Assembly (NCBI GenBank): GCA_029264305.1
Contig: JARICA010000022.1
Coordinates: 1 to 64,000 of the forward strand
Direction of reading: 5' to 3'
Length of the DNA stretch: 64,000 nucleotides
Origin: Faecalimonas sp.
GTDB taxonomy: Bacteria; Bacillota; Clostridia; Lachnospirales; Lachnospiraceae
Shown: positions 43,767 to 54,614 of the stretch, one piece after another
Layout of the letters: every line of letters starts with the position of its first letter
How positions within the stretch are numbered: the stretch's first letter is position 1
The notes under the pieces: model-generated
Told to the model about the DNA's origin: nothing
What the model saw: the letters and a program-made list of their open reading frames with translations, nothing else
The model's database searches: none
Translations under genes and position numbers: made by a program

Positions 43767-46613
43767 TTAGTTTTTCTTAAGGATTGCATCAATATATCTA
43801 CCTGTGTATGAACTTGGATTTTTAGCAATTTCTTCTGGTGTTCCTGTTGCAACAACAGTTCCTCCTCTGTCCCCTCCTTCTAAACCAATATCAATAATAT
43901 AATCTGCAGTTTTGATCACATCTAAGTTATGTTCAATAACAACCACTGTATTTCCGTCTTCAGCTAATCTTCTCAAAATCTCCGTCAATTTGTGTACATC
44001 TGCAAAATGTAACCCCGTAGTTGGCTCATCCAAAATATAAATCGTTTTTCCTGTACTTCTTTTACTCAATTCAGTTGCCAACTTAATTCTTTGTGCCTCT
44101 CCTCCTGAAAGTGTAGTGGAAGGTTGTCCTAAACGAACATAAGATAGCCCAACATCGTAAAGTGTCTCCATTTTTCTTCTTATTGAAGGAACGTTTTCAA
44201 AAAAGTGCATTGCTTCTTCTACAGTCATATTTAATACATCATAAATACTTTTTCCTTTATACTTCACTTCCAATGTTTCTCTGTTATAGCGTTTTCCACC
44301 GCACACTTCGCACGGCACATATACATCCGGTAAAAAATGCATTTCTATTTTCAAAATTCCATCTCCACTACAAGCTTCACACCTTCCGCCTTTTACATTA
44401 AAACTAAATCTTCCTTTTTTATATCCACGTGCTTTCGCATCTGCTGTTGCCGCAAATAGATCACGAATCAAATCAAAAACACCCGTATATGTGGCTGGAT
44501 TAGAACGAGGTGTTCTTCCTATTGGAGATTGATCAATATCAATTACTTTATCTAACTGTTCTATTCCTTCTATTTTGTCATGCTTCCCTGGAATTGTCCT
44601 TGCTTTATTCAGTTCTTTTGCTAATTTTTTGTATAATATTTCATTAATCAATGAACTTTTTCCCGAACCAGACACCCCTGTAACGCAAGTTAATACTCCG
44701 AGTGGAATATCTACATTGATATTTTTCAAGTTATTTTCTCTTGCCCCTACAATTTTTAAAAATCCCGTAGGTTGCTTTCTCTGTTCTGGAACAGGAATTT
44801 TAATTCTTCCACTTAGATATGCTCCGGTAATGGAATTTTTATTTTTCATAATCTGTTTTGCTGTTCCCACAGCTACAACTTCACCGCCGTGTTCACCTGC
44901 TTTGGGTCCAATATCCACAATATAGTCTGCTTCTAACATTGTATCCTCATCATGTTCCACCACAATGAGAGTATTCCCCAAATCTCTTAAATGTTTCAAA
45001 GTTTTCAACAATTTATCATTATCCCGTTGATGAAGTCCAATACTTGGTTCATCTAAAATATATGCCACCCCAACTAATCCTGAACCAATTTGAGTTGCCA
45101 ATCGGATACGCTGCGCTTCTCCTCCAGAAAGAGTTCCTGTTGCTCTCGCAAGCGTAAGATAATCAAGACCTACATCCATAAGGAATCCTGTTCTTGCCTT
45201 AATTTCTTTCAATATCTGCCCGCCAATCAATTCTTGTGTCGGTGTTAGCTCTAGTGTATCCAAAAATTCTTGCAGTTTTCCTATAGAAAGATTTGTTACT
45301 TCTGCAATATTTTTTCCTCCTACTGTAACAGCCAATGCACTTTTCTTTAATCGTTGTCCTCCGCATTCATGACATGGTGTAATTCTCATAAACGACTCAT
45401 ACTCTGCTTTCATTGCATCTGAACCAGTTTCTCTGTAGCGTCTTTCTACATTCTTTATAATCCCTTCAAAAGCTACATCGTAAATTCCTTCTCCTCGTTG
45501 CCCTTTATAATACACTTTCACTTCTTTACCATTTGTTCCTCGAATCAAAATATCTTGTATTTCTTTTGAATACTCTTGAAATGGTGTATCAAGAGAAAAA
45601 TTATATTCTTTCGAAAGTGCTTCTAATATAGCTCTTGTATAGCTTCCTTTATCCGTGCATGACTGCCATCCAATAACCGTAATTGCCCCTTCATTAATGC
45701 TAAGCGTTTTATCTGGTATCATTAAGTCTACGTCAAATTCCATTTTATATCCTAATCCGTAACAAACCGGACATGCACCAAATGGATTATTAAACGAAAA
45801 GCTTCTCGGTTCAATTTCTTCTATACTAATTCCACAATCTGCACATGAAAAGCTTTGGCTAAAATGTATTTCTTCTCCTCCGATTACATCTACCGTCAAT
45901 AATCCTTCCGCCAGTGCAAGTACACTTTCTACTGAGTCTGTCAATCTTTTTTCTATCCCCGGTCTAACAATTAATCTATCCACAATAATCTCTATATTAT
46001 GTTTAATATTTTTATCTAAGGAAATTTCTTCCGTCAATTCGTATAAATTTCCATCTACACGAACTCGCACATAACCACTTCGTTTCGCACGTTCAAATAA
46101 TTTCTCATGCCGTCCTTTTCTCCCACGCACAACCGGCGCAAGTAACTGTATTTTTGTTCCTTCAGGTAGTTCGAGAATCTGATCTACCATTTGGTCTACC
46201 GTCTGTTTTTTAATTTCTTTTCCACATTTGTAGCAATGCGGAATCCCTACTCTAGCATAAAGAAGCCTAAAATAATCATAAATTTCTGTAACTGTTCCAA
46301 CTGTAGAACGTGGATTTCGATTTGTCGACTTTTGATCAATAGAAATTGCTGGGGAAAGTCCTTCTATGCTTTCCACATTTGGCTTTTCCATCTGTCCTAA
46401 AAATTGTCTTGCATAGGATGACAAAGATTCCATATATCTTCTTTGTCCCTCTGCATAAATTGTGTCAAAAGCAAGAGAGGATTTTCCCGAACCACTAAGT
46501 CCAGTCAATACAACCAGCTCATTTCTTGGAATATCCACATCTATATTTTTCAAATTATGCTCATTTGCACCTCTTATTTTAATATATTGCTTCTGCTCTG
46601 TTCTTTTTGCCAT
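43767..46613 (-). CDS. uvrA: Excinuclease ABC subunit A
   Basis: 948 aa. Two ABC ATPase modules with Walker [14 protein letters not shown] (residues 38-50) and [13 protein letters not shown] (near 645), signature [10 protein letters not shown] and [10 protein letters not shown], and zinc fingers CYKCGK, CxxCGIS, CHECGGQ and CEVCGG. It recognises bulky DNA lesions and loads UvrB. It begins 9 nt after uvrB, whose SOS-like promoter should drive both. Intact and full length. Confidence 0.98.
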   Translation of the reverse strand: MAKRTEQKQYIKIRGANEHNLKNIDVDIPRNELVVLTGLSGSGKSSLAFDTIYAEGQRRYMESLSSYARQFLGQMEKPNVESIEGLSPAISIDQKSTNRNPRSTVGTVTEIYDYFRLLYARVGIPHCYKCGKEIKKQTVDQMVDQILELPEGTKIQLLAPVVRGRKGRHEKLFERAKRSGYVRVRVDGNLYELTEEISLDKNIKHNIEIIVDRLIVRPGIEKRLTDSVESVLALAEGLLTVDVIGGEEIHFSQSFSCADCGISIEEIEPRSFSFNNPFGACPVCYGLGYKMEFDVDLMIPDKTLSINEGAITVIGWQSCTDKGSYTRAILEALSKEYNFSLDTPFQEYSKEIQDILIRGTNGKEVKVYYKGQRGEGIYDVAFEGIIKNVERRYRETGSDAMKAEYESFMRITPCHECGGQRLKKSALAVTVGGKNIAEVTNLSIGKLQEFLDTLELTPTQELIGGQILKEIKARTGFLMDVGLDYLTLARATGTLSGGEAQRIRLATQIGSGLVGVAYILDEPSIGLHQRDNDKLLKTLKHLRDLGNTLIVVEHDEDTMLEADYIVDIGPKAGEHGGEVVAVGTAKQIMKNKNSITGAYLSGRIKIPVPEQRKQPTGFLKIVGARENNLKNINVDIPLGVLTCVTGVSGSGKSSLINEILYKKLAKELNKARTIPGKHDKIEGIEQLDKVIDIDQSPIGRTPRSNPATYTGVFDLIRDLFAATADAKARGYKKGRFSFNVKGGRCEACSGDGILKIEMHFLPDVYVPCEVCGGKRYNRETLEVKYKGKSIYDVLNMTVEEAMHFFENVPSIRRKMETLYDVGLSYVRLGQPSTTLSGGEAQRIKLATELSKRSTGKTIYILDEPTTGLHFADVHKLTEILRRLAEDGNTVVVIEHNLDVIKTADYIIDIGLEGGDRGGTVVATGTPEEIAKNPSSYTGRYIDAILKKN

Positions 46614-46622
46614 CTTATACTC

Positions 46623-48611
46623 CTAATTTTCTATCTCCTGTAATTGTTTTTTCAATTCTACCAATTTATCTCTTACTTGAGCGGCCATTTCAAAATTCAA
46701 CTCTGCTGCTGCTTTTTTCATCTGTTTTGTCATATCTTTAATCATTTTTTCTAATTCCGACTTACTCATGGATTCTGGGTCTTTCTCCATTTGTAATTCT
46801 TCTGCTGCAACCTTCTTAGAAATACTTATCAAATCTCGAACTGCTTTCTTTACTGTCTGTGGCGTAATTCCGTGTTCCTCATTATATGCCATTTGTACTT
46901 TTCGTCTTCTTTCCGTTTCTCTTATAGCATTTTTCATAGAATCTGTCATTGTATCTGCATACATAATCACATGTCCTTCTGCATTACGAGCAGCACGTCC
47001 AATTGTTTGAATCAAAGATGTTTCTGAACGAAGAAATCCTTCCTTATCCGCATCCAAAATAGCTACTAATGTAATTTCAGGAATATCTAGTCCTTCTCTT
47101 AACAAGTTAATTCCAACCAAAACATCAAAAACATCTAAGCGCATATCACGAATAATTTCTGTTCTTTCTAAAGTATCAATATCCGAATGTAAATATTTAA
47201 CACGTATTCCAAGTTCTCTCATATAATTTGTTAAATCTTCTGCCATTCTTTTTGTTAGTGTTGTAACAAGTATTTTATTTTTCTTTGCAATCTCTTTATT
47301 TATTTCACCAATCAAATCATCAATTTGTCCTTCAACACCCCTAACTTCCACTTCTGGATCTAACAAACCTGTTGGTCTGATAATTTGATCTGTCCGTAAT
47401 AATTCATTTCTTTCTTCATATTCTCCAGGTGTAGCAGAAACAAATAAAATTTGATTAATTCTACTTTCAAACTCTTCAAAATTTAATGGTCTATTATCTT
47501 TCGCTGACGGAAGTCTAAAACCATAATTTACCAATGTGGATTTTCTTGACTGGTCTCCTGCATACATTCCCGCAATCTGTGGTATCGTCTTGTGTGATTC
47601 GTCTATCATAATTAAGAAATCATCTGGAAAATAATCTATTAATGTATGCGGTGGCTGCCCTTCTTCAAGTCCTGATAAATGTCTTGAATAATTTTCGATA
47701 CCTGAGCAAAATCCTGTTTCTCGCATCATTTCAATATCAAAATTTGTTCTCTCTGAAATTCGTTGTGCTTCTAATAATTTATCTTCTCCTTTAAAATAAC
47801 GCACTCTTTCTTCCAGTTCTTCTTCAATTGCCTTTATAGCTCTTTCCATATTTTCTTTGGACACAACGTAGTGTGATGCTGGAAAAATCGCCACATGATT
47901 TAAAACATTTTTAATTTCCCCTGTTACTATATCAATCTCTGTAATACGTTCTACTTCATCTCCAAAAAATTCTATACGGATAGCATATTCTTCTGAAATC
48001 GCCGGAAAAATTTCCAGCACATCCCCTCGTACCCGAAATGTTCCACGCTTAAAATCTATATCATTCCTATCATATTGTATCTCTACTAATTTATTTACAA
48101 CCTCATCTCGATCTTTGATCATTCCTGGGCGCAAAGAAATTACCATTTCTTGATAGTCAATCGGAGAGCCCAGCCCGTAAATACAAGAAACACTTGCAAC
48201 AATAATAACATCTCTTCTTTCAGACAAAGCTGCTGTTGCTGAGTGTCTTAATTTATCTATCTCATCATTAATAGAAGAGTCCTTAGCAATATAGGTATCC
48301 GATGATGGAACATACGCCTCTGGCTGATAATAATCATAGTAACTTACAAAATATTCTACAGCGTTATTCGGGAAGAATTCTTTAAACTCTCCATAAAGTT
48401 GTGCTGCTAAGGTTTTATTATGCGCTATGATAAGCGTTGGTCTATTCAACTGTTGTATAACATTCGCCATGGTAAATGTCTTTCCCGATCCTGTAACACC
48501 AAGAAGTGTCTGACATTGATTGCCTTCTTGGAAACCTTTTACAAGCTGTTCAATTGCTTGTGGTTGGTCACCTGTTGGTTTATATTGGGAATGTAACTCA
48601 AATTTATCCAT
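46623..48611 (-). CDS. uvrB: Excinuclease ABC subunit B
   Basis: 662 aa. Walker [11 protein letters not shown] (about residues 39-48), the beta-hairpin region [27 protein letters not shown], helicase motif [11 protein letters not shown] and a C-terminal UVR domain ([14 protein letters not shown]) for UvrC contact. It verifies damage and positions the nuclease. A LexA-like box is 80 bp upstream. First gene of the uvrBA unit. Confidence 0.98.
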   Translation of the reverse strand: MDKFELHSQYKPTGDQPQAIEQLVKGFQEGNQCQTLLGVTGSGKTFTMANVIQQLNRPTLIIAHNKTLAAQLYGEFKEFFPNNAVEYFVSYYDYYQPEAYVPSSDTYIAKDSSINDEIDKLRHSATAALSERRDVIIVASVSCIYGLGSPIDYQEMVISLRPGMIKDRDEVVNKLVEIQYDRNDIDFKRGTFRVRGDVLEIFPAISEEYAIRIEFFGDEVERITEIDIVTGEIKNVLNHVAIFPASHYVVSKENMERAIKAIEEELEERVRYFKGEDKLLEAQRISERTNFDIEMMRETGFCSGIENYSRHLSGLEEGQPPHTLIDYFPDDFLIMIDESHKTIPQIAGMYAGDQSRKSTLVNYGFRLPSAKDNRPLNFEEFESRINQILFVSATPGEYEERNELLRTDQIIRPTGLLDPEVEVRGVEGQIDDLIGEINKEIAKKNKILVTTLTKRMAEDLTNYMRELGIRVKYLHSDIDTLERTEIIRDMRLDVFDVLVGINLLREGLDIPEITLVAILDADKEGFLRSETSLIQTIGRAARNAEGHVIMYADTMTDSMKNAIRETERRRKVQMAYNEEHGITPQTVKKAVRDLISISKKVAAEELQMEKDPESMSKSELEKMIKDMTKQMKKAAAELNFEMAAQVRDKLVELKKQLQEIEN

Positions 48612-48651
48612 AAAAATGCACCTCTCTTCTACTATGTCCGTTTACTTCCCG

Positions 48652-48680
48652 ATTATAGCATTAAAAAAAGAAAAAGTACA
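48652..48680 (-). promoter_or_regulatory. Promoter of uvrBA
   Basis: Minus strand: -10 TATAAT (48652-48657), 17-bp spacer, weak -35 TGTACT (48675-48680). The LexA-like box lies 10 bp upstream of the -35. Confidence 0.55.
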
Positions 48681-48690
48681 GTAAACAAAT

Positions 48691-48702
48691 GAACATTTGT
48701 TC
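48691..48702 (-). promoter_or_regulatory. LexA (SOS) box before uvrB
   Basis: Minus strand GAACAAATGTTC fits the Firmicute LexA core GAAC-RNRY-GTTY and is fully palindromic in its half sites. It lies inside a larger inverted repeat (48671-48712, arms AAAAAGTACAG/CTGTACTTTTT), which could also act as a terminator for the decayed frame upstream. Confidence 0.7.
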
Positions 48703-48728
48703 TGTACTTTTTACCTATTTTACTTTTC

Positions 48729-48983
48729 TCATATAATATCATAATATTCTTTCATTATCGCATGATTCCACGAATCACCATCATCCACATTTGCACTTAA
48801 AAATACAGGTACTACCATTTCCCTTTCACACCTTCAATGATCATTGAAACATCGCCAATTTCTCCACAATTATCAATAACATACTCGCAAACCTCAAATA
48901 GTCTTTTCCCACTTTTATGACGACTTGTAACATTTTTAGAATGTTTTAAGTTTCTTCCTGAATTTAATATAATTTTCTTTGTC
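48729..48983 (-). pseudogene. Decayed small gene between uvrB and the plus-strand membrane protein
   Basis: Minus-strand pieces in shifting frames read MKVYDKENYIKFRKK (from ATG 48994), then KHSKNVTSRHKSGKRLFEVCEY, then VPVFLSANVDDGDSWNHAI. Each looks coding-like and they run on from one another with frame changes. No family recognised. The rest of 48612-48995 holds only the uvrBA promoter region. Confidence 0.3.
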
Positions 48984-49046
48984 GTATACTTTCATATGCA
49001 AATGCATAAACTATATACATCTTTACATTTATACAAGGAGGTAACC

Positions 49047-49556
49047 ATGCGTTCTTTAAAATCCATTCATATCATCGGCGTAATTTTTACAATAGTCGTA
49101 GGAACCCTTCTTCATTTTGTATGGGAATGGTCTGGGCAAAGTAACCTAACCGCCATTTTCAGTGCTGTCAATGAAAGTACATGGGAACATCTAAAACTTT
49201 TATTTTTCCCTTTCATTACTTTTGCAATCATTGAATATTTTCTATACGGAAATGAAACCACATGCTTTTTTTCTGTAAAAGTATGTGCTGTTCTTCTCGG
49301 AATGTTGACTATTGTTACTGTCTTTTACACTTATACAGGAATACTTGGAAAAAATTATTTTCCATTGGATATTTTAACATTCTTACTCGGAGTTATTGTA
49401 TCGTATCTTTATTCCTATTATCACCTATATACCTCTCCCTCATCTTGTTCTGTTTATTCAGAGGTCCTTGCTATTTTTACACTATTACTTTTTATTATCG
49501 CTTTTTCTATTTTCTCATTTTCACCGCCATCTTTGGGAATTTTTCAACAACCATAG
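49047..49556 (+). CDS. Polytopic membrane protein (resembles DUF6512)
   Basis: 169 aa from ATG 49047, preceded by a perfect AGGAGGTAACC site; a longer frame from 48996 has none. Five to six hydrophobic segments. The NESTWEHLKLLFFPF block and HFVWEWSG are recalled as typical of a small uncharacterised clostridial family (DUF6512). Its 3' end overlaps that of jetD on the other strand by 13 nt. Function unknown. Confidence 0.75.
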   Translation: MRSLKSIHIIGVIFTIVVGTLLHFVWEWSGQSNLTAIFSAVNESTWEHLKLLFFPFITFAIIEYFLYGNETTCFFSVKVCAVLLGMLTIVTVFYTYTGILGKNYFPLDILTFLLGVIVSYLYSYYHLYTSPSSCSVYSEVLAIFTLLLFIIAFSIFSFSPPSLGIFQQP

Positions 49557-50658
49557 ATTAAGCTTTCTTGCTCTATTTCCATTCCGTATTCCAAAATACA
49601 GTTTTTCACCTCTTCTAACTCCCCCACATTCATCTTCTCTAGTTTTTGTCTTTTTTCTTCCCCTAGACAAATTCCAATCTTTCTATTCACTCTCTCCATA
49701 AAACTTTCTCTATCCATTTTATATGGCTTTAATTTAGGGAAAATATTTTCTTTATTAAACAAAAAAATACGAATACCACCTAAATCCATATCTCCCCAAT
49801 GGAAAAACTCTACTTTTTCATCACATAATTGTTCTAATTCCTGTAAATATTTAACTTCTTTCGGAGAGAAAAAACCATGACAATAAATATATACTGTATT
49901 CTTTTCATATATCATATTCTCATAATTTGCCTTATTTTCTACTATCATAATTTTTCTTATATCTGGAAGTGCTATTGGTTTTGAATGCTCTAATGTCTGC
50001 GAATTTATAATTGTTCCATAGGAAAAATCACTTGTATCAATTATTTTTCCTGTATCCAACTTATATACAACCGCGCCTTTCCATTCTAAGACTTGTGCAT
50101 AAGAAAGAATACCACAACTTTTTAAAATTTCTTCATCTGTCATTTCTCCCTTATCCGGTAAATTAGAATAGTTCCTTAAAATTCCAACAATTTTCGTTTC
50201 ATATTCTTGTTCAAATTTTTTAGAATTTTTAAGTATATTCGCACTAAAAACTCGTTTCCAAACAGGTTTTTTTATATCTGCCACTGCCTTCAAACACAAA
50301 AATAAATTTTCGTCTTCCATTTCTTTTACAACTTTTCCTTGTTCAAGTTTTTCTAAAAGAGAATAGTAATAGGCGTATAGCCATTCTACTCCAGAAACAT
50401 TCTGAAGTAGAATTTTCATTTTCCTTATATATTTTCGTTGTTTTTCTAGTGGTTCTTCCATATTCTCTTTTTTACAAAGAAGTGAAAGAATTTCTATGGA
50501 ATAATGAACTTTTGTAATATCTTTTCCATACCACCTAGTTGATTCAAAAGCAACAGATCTACACAAGGATGTTTTTCTCCTTTCAACCGTCCTGCACGAT
50601 ATGAATCCACATTTGTTTTAGCAATGATCCACTGACTAAGCGTCAGCTCTTTCTTCAC
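49544..50658 (-). pseudogene. jetD: Wadjet JetD (Toprim-like nuclease subunit), frameshifted near the N-terminus
   Basis: The main open frame (49544 to TTG 50566) carries the JetD C-terminal Toprim-like domain: KIMIVENKANYENM (catalytic Glu region) and FFHWGDMDLGGIRIF (DxD). The N-terminal part lies in another frame that starts at GTG 50658, inside the end of jetC, and reads LTLSQWIIAKTNVDSYRAGR, HPCVDLLLLNQLGG, before a TAG at 50494-50496. Together they span about 370 codons, near family size, so a frameshift, perhaps with a small deletion, lies around 50530-50545. JetD is the nuclease that cuts circular plasmid DNA after extrusion by JetABC. The TTG-started product would lack the N-terminal domain and is probably inactive. 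Confidence 0.75.
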
Positions 50659-53600
50659 TTTCCTCACCTTCAATCATTTTCAAATAATTCCCTTTATCAA
50701 TATGCATCATAGAAATTTGATTTTGATGTCTGCGGAATCCATATACGCTATCCACATTTCTAATTAATGATTGTAATCGTTCATCAGGCACACAAACAAT
50801 CAACTGCAGCTCCAATTCTCTCGCATAATGAAGGCATACTTCACTTCGTTCTTTATCCATTTTTGAAAAGGCTTCGTCTAAAAGAACAAGGCGAATTTTC
50901 GAATCTCTATTACTCTGATTCATATAAAGCATTGCAAATCCTGCAAGAAGTGCTACATATTTTGGATTTTGACCTTCTCCACCAGAGTCTCTTCCTGCCA
51001 TATCGTCGACAGCATTTTTTCTTATATTGCCATCTTCATCTTCCACTTGTTCATACATACTAAAATTAAGATAATTTCGATAATCGGCATAAAATTCCAT
51101 CTGTTCCTTATAAAGTGCACGTTTCCCACTATCTTCGTCTCTTGGTGGCATAAACTTCTCAGTAAGTCTTAAAATTTGTGCTTCATATTTTTGATAAAAT
51201 TCATCTTCTCCTAGGCTTAACTGACCATCATATCCATCATTATCAAGCACTTTGCTATCTAATTCTGGTGCCATAAGCATCTCATAAAATTGTCTGTTTT
51301 CATTCTCTGCTGGAAGAATGTCAATTTGATAAATACTGTCTGAAAATCTAATTTTCCCAAGCATCCGATTGATTTCACGCTTATGACGAAACGCCGCTTT
51401 AATTTCCCCATGAATAGTTGCAATCACATTCTCTCTCAAAGTATTATATACAAGTTTGTATTGTTGTTCGAATTCTGCCTTATATTTTGGTTCAAAGTCT
51501 TTTTGACACTGCTCAAGCACTTTATCATAAACATCATTTTCATGCTCACTTCCTGTAAATCCATATGTAGCATACATTTGATTAAACTTATTTCTAGCAA
51601 TGAAACGCTCTTCTGCTTCTACTTCAATACGCTTCTCCAAATTTTCCAATTCTTGCAACTTTTCTCTTCTGTAAACCGATTCCGTTTTCACTTCCAATGT
51701 TTGCAAAACGTTCTGTTCAAGTTCTTCATTCGGAACATATCCTTGTTGTTCTTGTTGGAATCTATCTTCTAAATTTTTCAATTCCGTTTCCACATTTGCT
51801 TGAATCTTAATTCGTTCCAACCGTTCTTTATTCCTTTTCTGCAAATCATCACGAAGAACTGCTATCTTTTCTTCCAACTGTTTCTTCTTTTCCTTTAATT
51901 GAGGAAGGAGTGTTCCTTCATTTAACTCTTGTAACTCTTGGCGTAATTTTTCCTCTTTTTTATAATAATTTTTTAAGTCTTCAGATGCATTCGACATTTG
52001 AATTAACTGTTTTGTACTATAACTACTTAATCGTTCAAAAGTCCTTGCTTGTTTCAAACTACTATGCATATGCATATCTGCCAGTAAATGTTCCTCTAAA
52101 TGATATACTTCATCTTCTAGTTCAATTAATTTTGCTTTCGATACTTTTGTTCCGATACATGCATAATCTCCGTAATCTTTCTCTTTCAAATGACGGAAAA
52201 TATAGTTACTATATGAATAACAATCTGATGTAACCCCTTCTCTCACTTTATGTAATTCTTCTATTGTTTCACATTTAATAATTCTTCCCAAATATTGCCT
52301 TAAACATAAATCGACATATGGCTCACTTGTCGCTACCGCCTCATATAATGTATTTTCTTTTGCCTTTGGTTCATCTCTCTTGATTGCAGCTGTATTAATT
52401 AAATTGAAATCTGCAAATTCCTTTTCTTTCATTTTTCTAAAAATTTTAGCTGCATCTATGGCATATTCAGGTGCGGTAACTAAACTATACTTAATGCGTC
52501 CAAGTCTACCCTCTATGGCATTTTTCCATTTTTCATCTGTAATATCAAACAAATCTGCAAAAATTTCCACATGAATAGTTCTTCCATATAAATCACTTAA
52601 CGCACTTTGCAATCTACTTTTGGCCTTTTTCAATTCTTTCTTATAAGGTTTTCTATCATGTTTTAAATCTTCAATAATTTCTTTTTTCTCATCTAAAACT
52701 TTTCTTGTTTTACGAATATTGTCCTGTAAGTCTTGCAATTCTTCTTCAATATTCTCTAACGTATCTTCTAAATGCTTTTTCAATTTTTCAAGAATTTCTT
52801 CTGTTATATTTCCATCTGCCACTTCTTCTATTGTATGTAATGTCGGATTCGATATATATGCGCTGATATCCTCGTTTTCTTCCCACATTCTCAATTCTTG
52901 TAAAATCTTTCTCCATTGTGACGAGTTGCCTGCCAAAATTTCTATTGTATGGCACACTTCCTCCAACTCTTTTTCTTTCTGACCATAATCGCTTGCTCGA
53001 ATTTGCGTTTCAACTTCTATCTTTTCCTCAAGGTATTGTTTTTCTTTTTCCTCTAGTTCTAAACAACATTCCCCTATTTTTTCTACTGCCTGGCTAACAG
53101 TTTGCAAAGTTTCTTTCTTAGACTGTAGCTGCATTTTCAACCCTTCAATAGCAATGATTTTTAAAATTGCCTTGGTGCGAATCACATCACTTTTGAATTG
53201 AATGTATTTGAGATTATGTTCTCTAATCGTTTCAAGCATCTGGATACGATTTTCCAAATCTTCCACACGTTCTTTGATTTCACGATACGCTCCTAATTGT
53301 TCACTAATGATAGCAACTGTTCCCTCTTTACTTTTAGGGAACATATAGTCTCGAATAAATTGACCTGTTCCGTTTGTCATACGAAGTGCAATTGCACTTT
53401 TTTCCATAGTCATAAAACGTCCTGGTTCAATATATCCCAAGATCACATCATAAAGCGTATTCAAATATGCTTCTTTGGAAGGATACAATCGATTCACTTC
53501 TCCTCTTCCCCGATTGTATTCAGACTCTTTCCTTTTTTCAATAAATTTCTTTAACCTTGCAAGAGTATATGGGCTTCCATTTTCTCCAATATATCCATCT

Positions 53601-54019
53601 TCAGCTACTCTTCCAGAATGGCTAAAAAAGCTATAGCGTTTTAACTCTAAATCTTTTTTCCCTACTTCAAAAGAAACACCGATACAATTCACAATATGCG
53701 TTGTCGTATCCTCTACTTCTAACACAATTTGAGAACAAAAATCCATTCCTTCACGATTCGCTGTTCCATCTTTCTGTTCTCCTCTAAGATAACTTAAAAC
53801 ACTTCTTCTATTTTTTGCATCATCAGCAGCTTTATTCAAAAAGGAAGCGGCTACACTCCCATATAAAATTACTTGTATCGCATCCATAACTGTGGATTTT
53901 CCCGATCCACTTTTCCCACTAAATAGATTGACATATTCATGAAATATTAATTCTTTATGGCTAATTCCACCCCAATTATTCAGTAACAGTTTCGTAAAGA
54001 TTTTCTTCGATTGTTTCAT
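50636..54019 (-). CDS. jetC: Wadjet JetC (SMC-like ATPase)
   Basis: 1127 aa. Walker A GKSGSGKSTVMDAIQ near residue 38, two long coiled-coil arms (about 250-460 and 640-780) around a hinge (GRTIHVEIFADLFD, GRLGRIKYSLVTAPE), and the C-terminal signature and Walker B (SGGEGQNPKYVALLAGFAML, LVLLDEAFSKMD). It is the motor that extrudes plasmid DNA loops with JetA and JetB. Start: AGAGGAG fits ATG 54019 and not the TTG at 54028; it overlaps jetB by 44 nt. Intact. Confidence 0.93.
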   Translation of the reverse strand: MKQSKKIFTKLLLNNWGGISHKELIFHEYVNLFSGKSGSGKSTVMDAIQVILYGSVAASFLNKAADDAKNRRSVLSYLRGEQKDGTANREGMDFCSQIVLEVEDTTTHIVNCIGVSFEVGKKDLELKRYSFFSHSGRVAEDGYIGENGSPYTLARLKKFIEKRKESEYNRGRGEVNRLYPSKEAYLNTLYDVILGYIEPGRFMTMEKSAIALRMTNGTGQFIRDYMFPKSKEGTVAIISEQLGAYREIKERVEDLENRIQMLETIREHNLKYIQFKSDVIRTKAILKIIAIEGLKMQLQSKKETLQTVSQAVEKIGECCLELEEKEKQYLEEKIEVETQIRASDYGQKEKELEEVCHTIEILAGNSSQWRKILQELRMWEENEDISAYISNPTLHTIEEVADGNITEEILEKLKKHLEDTLENIEEELQDLQDNIRKTRKVLDEKKEIIEDLKHDRKPYKKELKKAKSRLQSALSDLYGRTIHVEIFADLFDITDEKWKNAIEGRLGRIKYSLVTAPEYAIDAAKIFRKMKEKEFADFNLINTAAIKRDEPKAKENTLYEAVATSEPYVDLCLRQYLGRIIKCETIEELHKVREGVTSDCYSYSNYIFRHLKEKDYGDYACIGTKVSKAKLIELEDEVYHLEEHLLADMHMHSSLKQARTFERLSSYSTKQLIQMSNASEDLKNYYKKEEKLRQELQELNEGTLLPQLKEKKKQLEEKIAVLRDDLQKRNKERLERIKIQANVETELKNLEDRFQQEQQGYVPNEELEQNVLQTLEVKTESVYRREKLQELENLEKRIEVEAEERFIARNKFNQMYATYGFTGSEHENDVYDKVLEQCQKDFEPKYKAEFEQQYKLVYNTLRENVIATIHGEIKAAFRHKREINRMLGKIRFSDSIYQIDILPAENENRQFYEMLMAPELDSKVLDNDGYDGQLSLGEDEFYQKYEAQILRLTEKFMPPRDEDSGKRALYKEQMEFYADYRNYLNFSMYEQVEDEDGNIRKNAVDDMAGRDSGGEGQNPKYVALLAGFAMLYMNQSNRDSKIRLVLLDEAFSKMDKERSEVCLHYARELELQLIVCVPDERLQSLIRNVDSVYGFRRHQNQISMMHIDKGNYLKMIEGEESEERADA

Positions 54020-54614
54020 GATTTGCAATCTCCTCTCCGTATTCTTTCAATAATGCATTTATACTCAATGCGCTACAATATAAATTAATCGTACTATAAA
54101 GATAAATCGGTGTAGTATCTTCCACATCTCTTACTGCTCCTGGAAGTTCAATCATTTGATGTTTACTCAACAAATAGAGTGCCTCTTGCCATTCTGATAC
54201 TTTTAATTTTCTGTTTAAAAGATTTGTGTTTTTCCCATACTCTCGAATCTCTTCCAACGTAGTTACAGTAGCCTCTAAACCTTCTCCCAAAATCTTATCT
54301 CTATAAATCATTTTAACAAGTAAAATAATCACTGTTGTTGTCAAACTAAATCTTTCTGTTTCTACACCATCTCCACCTAATCTAAAAATATGTTCTTGTG
54401 GATCGTGTGTCAGTTCACATCCAAGTACCATCAAATAATCTTCGATAAATTTTTTATGTCTCACACACATTTCATAATAAATATTATCTCTTGGAACCAA
54501 AGTGATTGGATCATATTTGACCTGCAAAATACAAGTTTGTCTGAATAGGTTTGATATTGTTTTTCGTAAATTTTCCGCCTCCGTCACGGACAATTCTTCC
54601 ATATATTTAAACAT
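53976..54614 (-). CDS. jetB: Wadjet JetB (DUF4194-like kleisin-associated subunit)
   Basis: 212 aa, helical winged-helix protein in the DUF4194 group (LRKTISNLFRQTCILQVKYDP, FRLGGDGVETERFSLTTTVIILLVKMIYRD). It is the KITE-like partner that bridges the JetA kleisin in the JetABC complex. It starts directly after the jetA stop and overlaps jetC. Intact. Confidence 0.9.
   Translation of the reverse strand: MFKYMEELSVTEAENLRKTISNLFRQTCILQVKYDPITLVPRDNIYYEMCVRHKKFIEDYLMVLGCELTHDPQEHIFRLGGDGVETERFSLTTTVIILLVKMIYRDKILGEGLEATVTTLEEIREYGKNTNLLNRKLKVSEWQEALYLLSKHQMIELPGAVRDVEDTTPIYLYSTINLYCSALSINALLKEYGEEIANHETIEENLYETVTE

Noticed and set aside
49544-50566. JetD as an intact 340-aa gene starting at TTG 50566
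   Set aside because: Conserved-looking N-terminal sequence continues upstream in another frame from GTG 50658, and no ribosome site precedes the TTG.
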